Part shown: positions 35,737 through 47,289 of the stretch, piece after piece
How positions within the stretch are numbered: the stretch's first letter is position 1
How the letters are laid out: every line of letters starts with the position of its first letter
Assembly: GCA_024472245.1 (NCBI GenBank)
Contig: JANBXD010000003.1
Coordinates: 3,720,001-3,784,000 of the forward strand
DNA: 64,000 nucleotides
DNA from: Beauveria sp. NWAFU-1
Taxonomy: Eukaryota; Ascomycota; Sordariomycetes; Hypocreales; Cordycipitaceae
Reading direction: 5' to 3'
Program-made: the position numbers and the translations under genes
Notes under the pieces: generated by a model
Seen by the model: the letters and a program-made list of their open reading frames with translations, nothing else
Database searches by the model: none
Told to the model about the DNA's origin: nothing

Positions 35737-36529
35737 TTATCCCTTTAGTAGTAGAGAGGGAGCTCTAAGGTTACTCGCAGGGGTTCTAACTAATAAAATA
35801 TAAGTAGATCTAGGGTACCTAATCTCCTTAATAAATTAGACTAAAATAAAAGTACTAATAGTTTTAAAGAAAACTTAATAACTATATTATATTTATTATA
35901 GCCTACTATAGTAAGTAGCTTATAACTACTTCTAATAAAAGATAGAGGTTATTTACTAGAGATAGTATAATATTTAGGGAGAACTATAAAAAGCCTATAG
36001 TATTATAAGCTATATATAAGGTTATTAGGTTTAGTTATAACACAATTTAAAGATATTATCCTTCTAAGGGTATATATATATATTAGATTTAAGTATCTTT
36101 TCCTAATTAAGACTATATTACATTTAGAATTAGTATATATTATATAAGGTAACTAGAATTATTTTATAATATTAAAGAGTTATTATAGGTTATAATAGTA
36201 TTAGTAATTAAGAAAGGCCTCTTAAGGGCTTCTAATTATAAAGTAAATAATAGAAATTCAATTAAAAAAAGGTAAAAAAGATAATTTATTAATTTTTAAG
36301 GGAGGTAAGCCCTTTTATTTAAGTTTATAATATTATATATTCTATAAAGGTTAGATCTAACTAATATAATAGTAGAAGATTATACTATATTAGTAATACC
36401 TTTATAAGAGATAATAATATAAAATTATCAATATAGAAAGATGTTTCTTATAGGAAGTATTCTTCTTATATCTGTGGTGTTTATATGTCTTATGACTTTA
36501 GAGCTCCCTCTCTACTACTAAAGGGATAA
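35737..36529. mobile_element. Element bounded by perfect 32-base inverted repeats
   Basis: Positions 35737-35768 (starting TTATCCCTTTAGTAGTAG) and 36498-36529 are exact inverted copies around 729 bases of AT-rich, RIP-like DNA. The arms are unmutated. The interior contains repeat X on the minus strand. No coding remains are readable. It is most simply a TIR-bearing DNA transposon or MITE, but no target duplication next to the arms was recognised. Confidence 0.55.
36226..36281 (-). repeat. Short dispersed repeat X, copy 3
   Basis: Reverse complement of 13037-13090, inside the inverted-repeat element at 35737-36529. Confidence 0.6.
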
Positions 36530-36583
36530 AGAAGCTATAAAGAACTCGGGCTCTATAGCCCACCTTTTGCGTTCTCGGCCTAA

Positions 36584-36964
36584 TATAACGATAGCTTAAT
36601 CCTAGTCCATAGTTAGTCTATTTCTTAGGTAGTAAGTTAGGTTTAAATACTATAAGGTAGTAGTAAGTAATATCTTTATAAGGTCTTATTAAGAGTCTTA
36701 ATAGTAAAACTATTACTTAGATTAATTAATAAAGATCTAGACTACCTAGTTATAAGAATACCCTCTTCCTTAAGTACTTATCTATCTTTTTACTATAGGC
36801 ATAGCTTATAAGGCTTATCTAACTATCCTAATAATCTTATATAGCTAAATTATCTTAATAATCTAATAAGCTATTATATAACCTTATATCCTAACTAGGC
36901 TATAGGTATACCTTCCCTAGTAATCTAGTCTTAGCCCTATATCTATATAGCTATATTTATAATA
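36584..36964 (-). repeat. 3' LTR of chromovirus copy A
   Basis: 381 bases, AT-rich throughout. It aligns with the 5' LTR except for a 6-base indel near GAGT(AGAACT)CTTAATA and numerous transitions. Confidence 0.88.
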
Positions 36965-39900
36965 TAATACCCCTCCTCCTTTAGTCTTATCCTTAAGGCT
37001 ATTAAATAGGTTAGTTAAGTAGTAGGTAGCTTTTCCTCCTTATATTACTATATATTATTATATCTAATTATATTTTAAGACCTTCTATATAATCCTAAAA
37101 ACCTTTCTTTAAGATAAATAAATAAAACGCCCTCCTTAAGTTAATAATTAGAAATCTAGTTAATATACCTATATATTTATTCTATAAAGAATAAGGCCTT
37201 TAGAATTATAAGGTATCTAATATAATTCCTCTTAGTACTTTAAGTATATCTATCTTAATTAGTCTTATTATAATATAAATCCTCTTACTCCTTAGTAACT
37301 CTATTATATTAGTACCTAGTATTAAAAAGCTAAATCTAAATTAGAGGCTACTAAAGAAGAGCTTAAAAAAGTAAGTACTAAAGTATATTACTTATAAAAA
37401 TAAAAGAAATTATAATTTAAGAAAATAATATATATAATTATATATAGTATTAATAATATTAAAGAACTAGAGTATATAGAATAAGAGGAAGTAGAATAGC
37501 TTTAGAAGGCTATAGAGGTCTTTCTTACTCCTTCTAAGAATCTAGATCTTATTTTAGTTTATTCTTTAGATATTAAATTTAATATTAAGTTATTAGATAG
37601 TACTTATATAGTTAATTAGGATATATTCCTTAAGAATAGAATTATTTAAGTAAAGCTAAATAATTTATAAGGTTCTTAATTAGTTCTTAGGTATTCTTAG
37701 AGTTTAAGTATCTTTTTTATTTAATAAGATAATAATAACTTTTAATATTTCCTTATACTTTAAGTATCCTTTTAACTTTATATTTATTAATATCTTTAAT
37801 TATAATTCTTATAATAAGTATAAGATTATCTAGTACTTTCTTAAGTAATAATATATAAAATATTAGATAGATCTTTATTTTATCTAATAATAATAGTTTA
37901 TAGTTAATATTTAATATTTTTTATTTAATAAGGAATAGTCTGATTTTCTTCTAGTTAAGTTTATTACTAGGTTATTTTATTTTAATATTTTTTATAGATA
38001 AGGTAAACCTTATATCCCTCTTCTAGAATTAGTACTAATAATCTCTTTTTTATTTATATAATATTTTATCTAGTTTTATAAAAATATCTATTCTTACTAT
38101 AAATATTTTTTATATACTTATAATAATATCTATATATATAGTTATTACTAGTATATTTATAATATATATTATATATATATTAATAATAAGGTTAAACCTA
38201 TAGTTTACTTTTATTAGTAATATCTTTATATTATTAATCTTAGAGCTATTATAAGCCTATTATATAAGTAATAACTATACTACCTAATTATCTTATTAGT
38301 AGTTAATAAAACTTTATAGGTATTATTTAAGTATTTAGTTTAAAATCTTTATCTAACTATTTAATTATAGGTAGAATATTATAAATAGACTTTACTTAAT
38401 TTATATAGTTTCTATAAGGTATTTCTAGAAGTTAGATATAAATAGTTTATTATAATCTAATATAAGCTTTATTAGTAATCTATATTATATAATAATAGTC
38501 TTAAAGAATATATATACTAGGTCTTTAGTATTACTTAATTCTATATAAGGAATATAGTAGGTATATTTTATAAGCTTATTTATAATAACTAGGATATTAT
38601 TATAAACTATTTTATTATAGGTTCTTTAGACTTTAGTAGTTTAATAATAAAGTCTATTATAATTATTTATTATACTCTTTTAGGTAATAATATTAGTTAT
38701 AATTTACTATATAGTATATATTATATTATCTTTACTTTCTAGTAGATATTATATTTATCTATAACTTATTATATTATTTTCTACTTTTTAGGAAGTTATA
38801 TAATCTTCTTAACCTACTAATTATCTTCCTTATACCCTAATATCTATATAAGGGGTATTTATATATTTCCTTAATAAGTTATTTTTAGAATATACTAGGT
38901 ATATATTATTACTTATTATATAAGAAGGCCTTACCTTCCTTAGATAAATATATTTTTATTTCTTAATTATCTAGGTAGTTATCTTTCTTTATATATAATA
39001 TAATTCTATATATCTATATATTATCTAACTTAACTTACTAGGTTATATTAGCTTCTTAAGTACCTAATATAAGGTTTTTATCCTTAGTTATATATAATAA
39101 GGGTATATTATCTACTTATTCTTCTAATTTTAAATCCTCTTTTTAGTTAAATATATCTACTCTTCTATTTTTTAGATCTTTTATAATATATAATATTAAA
39201 ATTATAATCTATAAGGGTTTTATATTATCTAATCTATTATTTATTTAGATCTTTTATAGTTATAAAGAAGGTTAAGTTCTTATAGTCTATATAAACCTTA
39301 ACTTTATAATTTACTCCTTTTAAATAGTATTTTTATTTCTTAAAGGCTTTAATAATAGCTATAAGTTCTTTATTATATATATTATAATTTAATTCTAGTC
39401 TATAAAGTTTCTTTAAGAAGAAGGCTATTAAATATAGTTATCTTTTATTATCTTATTATCTAAGTTACCTACTAAGTATATAGTCTAAGGTATTAGTCTT
39501 TACTTTAAATAGTTTATTAGAATTAGCTATAAGTAGAACTAGTTTATCTAGGATTCTTTCTTTTAGGGTTTAGAAAGTATTAGCTTCTTTTTCTATTTAT
39601 TAGAATTTATTATCTTTCTTAGTAAGGTTAGTAAGAAGAATTATAATTTTACTAAATCTATAGATAAAGTATTAATAGAAGTTTATAAATCTAAAGAATC
39701 TTCTAACCTCTCTAATATTAGTTAATATAGGCTAATTCTAAATATCTTTAATCTTAGATAGACTTATCCTAATTTATTTTAATATAATTTTATATCTTAA
39801 GAACTTAATTTTATATTAGTAGAACTAACTCTTAGTTCTTTTAACTAGGAGATTATTTTCTTATAATATTTAGAGTACCTTATATATATATTTCTTATAT

Positions 39901-42900
39901 TTCTTAAGTATACTTAAATAAATAAAGATATTATTAAGGTAAATAATAATAAACTTATTAAGTTATTTTTATAAAATATTATTAATTATAGTTTAAAATA
40001 TTATTAGTATATTAGTAAGGCTAAATAGTATTATAAGATATTTAAAATATCTTCTTATAGTTTAAAAGATAGTTTTCTACTTATAACCTTTAGCTATATA
40101 AATTAGATTATAAGCTCTTTTTAGGTTAAGGGTAATAAACTATTTAGCTTAGCTAAGTTTATCTTATATTTTTATAATAAGTAATAGTAGGTATTAATTT
40201 TTAACTATAATCTTATTTAATTATTAATAATTAATATATAGTTATAGTTTCTTATTTTTCTTTAGTACCTATAGGATTAGGTATCTTACTAGGGACTCTA
40301 ATAATTATATATATCTCTTTTATAATATTTCCTCTAGATACTCTTTAAGTACTTTATCTTACTTAAGGTTCTAAGGATAAATCTTATTAAATATTAGTTT
40401 AATACTAGGTTAGAGTTTAATCTTATAATCCTAGTATAAATACTTTAGTAGTCTTATTTCTAGTTCTTTATTAAATAGCTTATTATACTTTAAATATTCT
40501 TTAGGAATCTTTATTATACTAGCTTTTAGTTCTCTAGTAATTATATATATTCCTAAAGACCTATTATAGTTTAATTAAGGTACTTTCTATAGGCTATTCT
40601 TATTATTATAACTATATTTTAGTAGATTTTATTAAAGTTAGCTAGTTCTTTAATTAACTTAGGGATTACTTACTTATAACTAGGATATCCCTAATATAAT
40701 ATTATATTTTAAGATCTCTATAATATCTAGGTTAACTTAGTAATTTATTCCTTATATATTAAATAGAAGTTATATTACTTTTATATTAACTACTCTTTAG
40801 TTATATTTTATTATATTACCTTTTATAATTATAAGTTAATAGGGCTTATCTTTTTTTATCTAAGGTAATTATAATTTATTAATAAGATTTAATAAGATAA
40901 AGTTTCTTTATACTTTATTATTAATTATTACCTAGATTATTCTTCTTTTTATAATTAAGTTAACTATAAGGTATACTTAGCTATTAATATTTATAATATA
41001 TAAAGACCTATTAGATCCTTATTAAAGAGCTAATCTTATTAATAATAATAGCTATTATTTCTTAACCTTTTCTTAGCTTCCTTAACTTCTTAATATACTT
41101 TTCTAAGTATCTTAAAAAGGGTTAGCTTTTACTTTTTCTTTTCTTTTTATTCTTCTCATCTTTATTATTATTAACTTTATATTAATATATTAAAGCTTTC
41201 TTAGTAATTACTTAATCTACTAGCTATATTAATTAAGTTTAGACTAGGTAAACTATTTATAAATATATTATTTCTTTTATTTATATATCTTAATAATATA
41301 ATATAAATAATATAGGTATTTTTATCTTTAATATAATAATCTTACTTAGGGTTTTTAATAAGAGAAATAAAATCTTCTCTTTATTTATTAATTTTCTAAT
41401 ATTAGAGTTTATACTCCTTAAAGATTTTATTTTCTAAATTATAGCTTAGAAATATTTAGTACTTTAGTTTCTTCTAGAGGTAGTATCTATAGCTATTATA
41501 AGGGTAAGAAACCTAGGATAGTATTATATAATCTTTATATATAAGTCTAAGTTCTAAAACCTTTAGGTTTTTATAGATCTATTTTTCTTTATTAGTTAAT
41601 ACTACTATTAGTATAATAGGGTCTAAGATATCTATTTTATATATAACTACTATATCTAGTTCTCTATTTATAAAATAAGATTATCTTTTAATTATATAGT
41701 TATTAGTCTACTTTAGTAATATTATTAGGATATAAATAAATATATCTTTTATATCTAACTTAGTAATCTTAAGATTTTTCCTTTTACTTAAAGGTATCTT
41801 TAAGACTATATTAGTATTTACTTTAATATATAATCTAGTTATTTCTAATCTAGTTATCTTAAGGTCTTCTTCTTTATCTAAGATAGGTTATATTCTAAAA
41901 TCCTAGTCTTTATTAGATATAGGTTTATTATATATTATAAAGTAATTAGTATCTAAGAAGTATTTTTTACTATTTACTATATTAATATTTTAAGTAAGTA
42001 ATTTATCTTAGTTAGCTATATTTAGCTTTTATAATTTAGTTATAGGTTTTTAAGTTTTCTTAAGGGTATAATACTTATTTATAAAATATCTAACCTTATT
42101 ATAATTATAATAAGTTTTACCTTTTTCTTTACTTATAATATTAAGTTCTATTAGATCTAGGTAAGTTCTATAGGCTATAGATTTATTTTAATATCTTTTA
42201 GTATTTAGCTAATAATATTATAAAAGGTTACCTTAATAGCTTACTCCCCTTCTATTATATTTAAGTTTTCTTATATAAAGATAATTATTAATTTTAATAA
42301 CTTACTTAATAAACCTATTAAAGTTATTAAGTTAATCTTTTTTAGTAATTTTATCTTTTATATCTTCTCTAAATCTATTATAGAAAAGTTCTATCTAGCT
42401 ATTATTATCTTAATTAATAATAATAGTAATATATCTAAACTCTTATATATAGTACTAAGTAGATCTTATTTATTTAAGTACTTTAAGCTTATATATAGTA
42501 GTTTAAATCTTATTAAAGTCTTTAAAGGTAGTTTTAAGTAGTTCTTTAAAATTATTATAGTTATTAAAGATTTAAGTAGTCTCTACCTTAGGTTATTTAT
42601 TATTAAGATAGTCCCTAAGAGTTAGCTTTTATTATTTTATTATTTTTTTTATAAAAAGGTTTTTAATATAGAAAATCTTTAAGGATTTCCTATTAATAGT
42701 AATATTAACCTTTAAATAGGCCTTAGCCTAGGTAAGGAAAGTATAGATATTTCCCTTAGTTCTATTAAATACTTCTAGCTTTAGGAACTTAGGTATAATA
42801 TATATAACTCTTTCTCCTAGATTAGTCTAAAGTACCTAGACTTATATAATTAAGATTATAATCTACTAATATATCTATTATATTATTTATATAAGGTTAA

Positions 42901-42983
42901 TAGTATTTCTACTTATAATAAATATTATAAAAGGTTAACTACTTAGGTTTTAAAGGTAACTTACTAAATAAGACTAAATAAAA

Positions 42984-43370
42984 TATAATAATAGCTTAAT
43001 CCTAGTCTATAGTTAGTCTATTTCTTAGGTAGTAAGTTAGGTTTAAATACTATAAGGTAGTAGTAAGTAATATCTTTATAAGGTCTTATTAAGAGTAGAA
43101 CTCTTAATAATAAAACTATTACTTAGATTAATTAGTAGAGATCTAGACTACCTAGCTATAAGAATACCCCCTTCCTTAAGTACTTATCTATCTCTTTACT
43201 ATAGGCCTAGCTTATAAGGCTTATCTAACTATCCTAATAATCTTATATAGCTAGATTATCTTAATAATCTAATAAGCTATTATATAACCTTATATCCTAA
43301 CTAGGCTACGGGTGTGCCTTCCCCGGCGGTCTGGCCTTAGCCCTACATCTATACAGCTACGTTCGTAATA
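42984..43370 (-). repeat. 5' LTR of chromovirus copy A, outer end unmutated
   Basis: 387 bases. The outer ~65 bases (from about 43306) keep normal C and G, for example TTCCCCGGCGGTCTGGCC. The homologous stretch of the other LTR reads TTCCCTAGTAATCTAGTC. Confidence 0.9.
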
Positions 43371-43375
43371 CCTAA

Positions 43376-44148
43376 GACCATCAAAGGGCCGACGTAGACC
43401 CGTTCTAGGCCGCATAGGCTACCTTATATATTAGTACTTTCCTTCCTAGCTCCTTTTCTACCTTTAATTATTAATCATTTCTTATAGAAGCTTAATATCT
43501 TTTCTTCTTCTTAAAGATATTCTCTCTATTATATATTTCCTTCAATATATTCTTTATTATCTCCTTAATAACTCTATTTTGATATTAAATATAATAACTT
43601 ATATAATAAGCTTAGTTCTTAGGTAGAGTAGCTAGTCCCTAGTATAGGTAGCTAAGTTACTCCTAGCCGTTGTCGCCTGCCGCTGACCTCTATACTACCG
43701 ATAACACGCTGCTGCTTCTCGCCTGCGTCTGAACTAGGCTATTACTCCTGCTCTAAGCCTTGAAAAGAAGAAGTATATATAGCCGATAAGGTCTTCCTCT
43801 GTCCTCTTCTTCTTCTGTATCCTCTTCTTCTTCTTATGCCTGGTATATTATATATATATATAGTATATATAGTATATACATTAGAGATACAGGTGTCACT
43901 TACCGCCTTTAAAAGAATTAGTATACCTTAACCTACTAGAACTCTCTCCTAATAACGTCTAAGCTAGGTACTCCTTAGATAACAGCTCCTCTACGTAAGG
44001 AGTAATTAATTAAGTAGTACTATTCAGACGACACATTTTACTACCTAAATAAGCCTTATATAGTACTATTAGTAGATTTTCAAAGGTATTTACTATTTTA
44101 TATATATTATATAGAAATATAAGTATCTTTTGAAAGATATAATATATT

Positions 44149-44181
<33 letters not shown>

Positions 44182-45105
44182 TTACTCTAACTGCTACTAC
44201 TAAGCCTCTTAAAGTCTCTAGAATACTTATAAATTTTCTTATAAATTCTTTTTACTACTTTTAAGAGATATATATATAATTAGCTAGAAATATATCTTCA
44301 ACAGCTATAGTAAGCTTTATAATTAATTAAGAGGTTTAAATAGAGGTAATAGTAATAGCAGTTGTGGTTATAGTAATAGAATTAATATATTTTAGCCTAG
44401 TTATTATATTAATAAACGGAGAAAGGAAGTATCGTAGGTGCTAACAGCGGCGTTAGCATTAATAGCTGACGGCGAAAAACTAGACTGCCTATTTTAGCGA
44501 TTCTTTTAAAGTACTTCTATTTTATATTAAGTGCGCTAGTAATTCTAGGTTCCCTGAAAGTTACCTAGCCGGGTGCGTCACGTGAGTCTCGTCCGACTAG
44601 CAAGAAGGTCTCGTCTGAATAGCACTTCCAATTAATTACCCTATGAACTCCATCAAGAAAGGACAGCAGCAAGGGAGCGAACCTGTTGTGGCGGGAGTGG
44701 AGCTTTTAGATGGCGCTATATTCAAATCGGGCATAGTCGCTCAATCTGCCACCAGACAAGACCCAGGGGAATCGGGACTTGAGTTCAACAGCCTTCATTG
44801 CCTGGACTGATTTTGCAAACTTGATTAGAATTCGCGTCAACATCGTGCCAACTCGATACACCCGAATTTGGCACACATTCTCGTTGATTTTGGACAGCAG
44901 AGACTCGCAAGAACCTACCTATTCGCCGCACTACTTCGTCTTTAACTTCTGGGTGCTCCAACCTCTCTGACCGAGCACAAAGGCTCAACAGCTTGCACAG
45001 GCACTCGGAAGGCTGTAGCAGCGCATTGCTGGACATAATTGTCAGCAGTGAATATATAAATTGCTCCCCGTGACTCTCAGGAGCTTTGCCGGCCGCCTCG
45101 CAGCC
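43376..45105 (+). promoter_or_regulatory. Intergenic region upstream of HOS2
   Basis: About 1.7 kb of mixed composition. AT-rich parts with some CpA/TpG and CpG-containing patches (such as CCGTTGTCGCCTGCCGCTGACC near 43670) alternate, so it is at most lightly mutated. It contains an ACT microsatellite and a CACGTG box near 44577. The only longer frame, 63 codons at 44779-44970, looks like leader sequence. No gene is recognised. Confidence 0.4.
44149..44187. repeat. (ACT)n microsatellite
   Basis: About eleven consecutive CTA/ACT triplets followed by a degenerate extension (ATTACTCTAACTGCTACTACT), in the HOS2 upstream region. Confidence 0.9.
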
Positions 45106-46590
45106 ATGGATGCATTCAAATTTCGCGTTCCCAAACCCAACTACCTCCCTCACAAGCAAGATGTTGATCATGATATTGTCGAAGAGTATGGTACGTCGCT
45201 CGGACTTGCCAGCGACATGGAGAACGCCAAATTTTACAACAAATGCAAGCGCATGGCGGAGGAATCCGGCATCACGCGACCAAAGGGCTACAACGTGTCG
45301 TTTCACTGCAATCCAGACATGGAGAAGCACCACTTTGGCATGACACACCCCATGAAGCCCTGGCGCCTCACTCTTTCCAAGTCCCTCATCTACTCCTATG
45401 GCATGTCATTCGCCATGGACAACTACGTTTCGCGCGCCGCCACGTATGAGGAGCTAGCTACGTTTCACTCGACCGACTATCTGGACTTTCTCGGTACAGT
45501 CCTTCCAGAGCCCGTCCCGCGCGATCTTGAGAACCAAAACCCAGATCTCAAATTCAACCTTGGCGGCTCCGACTGCCCCCTCTTCGACGGTCTCTACGAC
45601 TACTGCTCCATGTCGGCCGGCGGTGCGCTCGACGGCGCGCGAAAGCTCTGTTCCAAGCAGTCGGACATTGCGGTTGCCTGGGGTGGCGGCCTGCATCACG
45701 CGAAAAAGGCCGAAGCCTCGGGCTTTTGCTACATCAACGACATTGTTGTCGCTATTCTTCAACTCTTGCGTTACTACCCTCGCGTTCTATACATTGACAT
45801 CGACGTGCACCATGGCGATGGTGTTGAGGAGGCTTTCTTCTCGACTGACCGCGTTATGACTGTCTCTTTCCACAAGTACGACCCAAACAACTTCTTTCCC
45901 GGCACAGGCGCGCTCGACGACAATGGGCCTAAGAGCGAGCATAATCCCGGCGCGCACCATGCCGTCAACGTGCCCCTCAACGACGGCATTACCGATGAGC
46001 AGTACGATTGGCTCTTCAACTCCATCATCGGCCGCATCGTCGAAAAATTTCGCCCGGGTGCCATTGCCCTACAGTGTGGCGCCGACTCCCTGGCTGGTGA
46101 CCGCCTAGGTCGCTTTAACCTACAAGTTCAGGGTCACGGCGCCTGTGTCGAGTTTTGCAAAAAGTATAACCTACCCCTGATCCTCTTTGGTGGTGGCGGG
46201 TACACGCCGCGCAATGTCGCTCGCGCCTGGGCCTATGAGACGTCCATTGCAATTGGCTGCGACGATAAGATCAACCCGACGCTGCCGCAGCACTTGCCCT
46301 GGCGCGACCAATTCCGCCAGGATACCCTTTTTCCAACTCTAGAGCAGATTCTCGGCGAGCCGCGCGTCAACCGCAACTCGCAGAAGCGCCTCGCAGACAT
46401 CCTGCAGCATGTCACCGAGCAACTGCGTTTCGTGCAGGCCGCGCCCAGTGTGCAGATGCAGGCCATCCCGCCCGACCTGGCCGGCATTCGTGAGGACGTT
46501 GAGCAGCGCCTCAAGGAAGAGAATGAAGAAAGGAGCAACGAGCTGCGGCGAGCCAGAGAGGCGGGGACAGCTGTGCCCATGGAATTTTAG
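45106..46590 (+). CDS. HOS2: Class I histone deacetylase Hos2
   Basis: Zn-dependent lysine deacetylase. Hos2 is the catalytic subunit of the Set3 complex, which binds methylated H3K4 and deacetylates histones over transcribed regions. One exon, 494 residues; the ATG at 45106 has a good context (GCAGCCATGG) and gives MDAFKFRVPKP. The catalytic set is complete: HH (197-198), zinc ligands Asp233, His235 and Asp327, and the transition-state Tyr366 in GGGGYTPRN. The Hos2-type features are YHFG-like KHHFGMTHPMKPWRL, CPLFDGLYDYC and the C-terminal QAAPSVQM segment, which Rpd3 lacks. The C-terminal tail is charged and helical. The gene stands between two AT blocks and converges with the SUN gene. Confidence 0.93.
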   Translation: MDAFKFRVPKPNYLPHKQDVDHDIVEEYGTSLGLASDMENAKFYNKCKRMAEESGITRPKGYNVSFHCNPDMEKHHFGMTHPMKPWRLTLSKSLIYSYGMSFAMDNYVSRAATYEELATFHSTDYLDFLGTVLPEPVPRDLENQNPDLKFNLGGSDCPLFDGLYDYCSMSAGGALDGARKLCSKQSDIAVAWGGGLHHAKKAEASGFCYINDIVVAILQLLRYYPRVLYIDIDVHHGDGVEEAFFSTDRVMTVSFHKYDPNNFFPGTGALDDNGPKSEHNPGAHHAVNVPLNDGITDEQYDWLFNSIIGRIVEKFRPGAIALQCGADSLAGDRLGRFNLQVQGHGACVEFCKKYNLPLILFGGGGYTPRNVARAWAYETSIAIGCDDKINPTLPQHLPWRDQFRQDTLFPTLEQILGEPRVNRNSQKRLADILQHVTEQLRFVQAAPSVQMQAIPPDLAGIREDVEQRLKEENEERSNELRRAREAGTAVPMEF

Positions 46591-47289
46591 ATGTAGCCAG
46601 CAGAATCGAAACTAGGCCGAAAAATGAAGATTTGATTCATGTTCGGAGAATACAGCATGACTAGACTGAACTTCGTCTAAAAGAACAGCTTTTTCTGTAC
46701 TATAGTGGCGTTTCATCCATTACACATATCAATGAGTTGTCTTGATCTGTTCTTTGCATGGCATGACCAATAGTGAAACCCATAATAAAGCAAGATAGGC
46801 TCGTCGATGCAAGGCAGCAGACGCACTAACATGAACAGACTTACGACAAAGAAATGCGTACCGAGATAGAATCAATTGCAAGAATAGCTAGGTAACCAGG
46901 CAAAACAAAATATTACTTCGAAACCAACCCCAACCCCACAGGAGTCTTGGGCAGTTCACACGAGATGAACTGCAAGATGCCTCAAGGAATCATCAAGGAC
47001 AAATCAGGACCCGAAAAATAAGCCGATCAACAACGCCGCCCGTGATTAAGTAGAGTATAGCCAATCATCACAGCGCAGTATATCCAGAAGTGGCGCTGTT
47101 GTGTTCCGGGATCCTACATCATCTACTGCAACCCAGCCCATAAGCAACAGATACAAGTTGGGCCAAACACGATTGCGTCTGGACTCATAGACGGGCCTAG
47201 ATCCTCGAGCATATTTCAGCCCTCTAGCGGTGCCTCTAACGAAAAGAATATTCACATGAAAATCCAAGCAGAAATAGCGGTTGTGGCGC
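46591..47289. terminator. Convergent 3' region HOS2/SUN
   Basis: 700 bases of normal composition between two convergent stop codons. It holds both 3' UTRs. No additional gene is supported. Confidence 0.4.

Larger units (their letters stand above)
36584..43370 (-). mobile_element. Full-length Ty3/Gypsy chromovirus, RIP-inactivated, copy A
   Basis: A 6787-base element on the minus strand with LTRs of 381 and 387 bases. A perfect 5-base target duplication, CCTAA, lies at 36579-36583 and 43371-43375. LTR ends read TATAACG and CGTAATA, the RIP versions of TG...CA ends. A polypurine tract (GGAGGAGGGG on the minus strand) lies directly upstream of the 3' LTR, at about 36966-36984. Interior relics, in order, are a CCHC knuckle (about 42060-42130), RT/RNase H, an integrase core (about 38580-38660) and a C-terminal chromodomain (about 37680-37805). 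All reading frames are destroyed by C-to-T/G-to-A changes. The element is closely related to copy B. Confidence 0.9.

Noticed and set aside
44785..45348. 187-codon minus-strand frame over the HOS2 start
   Set aside because: Antisense to the conserved HOS2 N-terminus, with no recognisable domain; a composition shadow.
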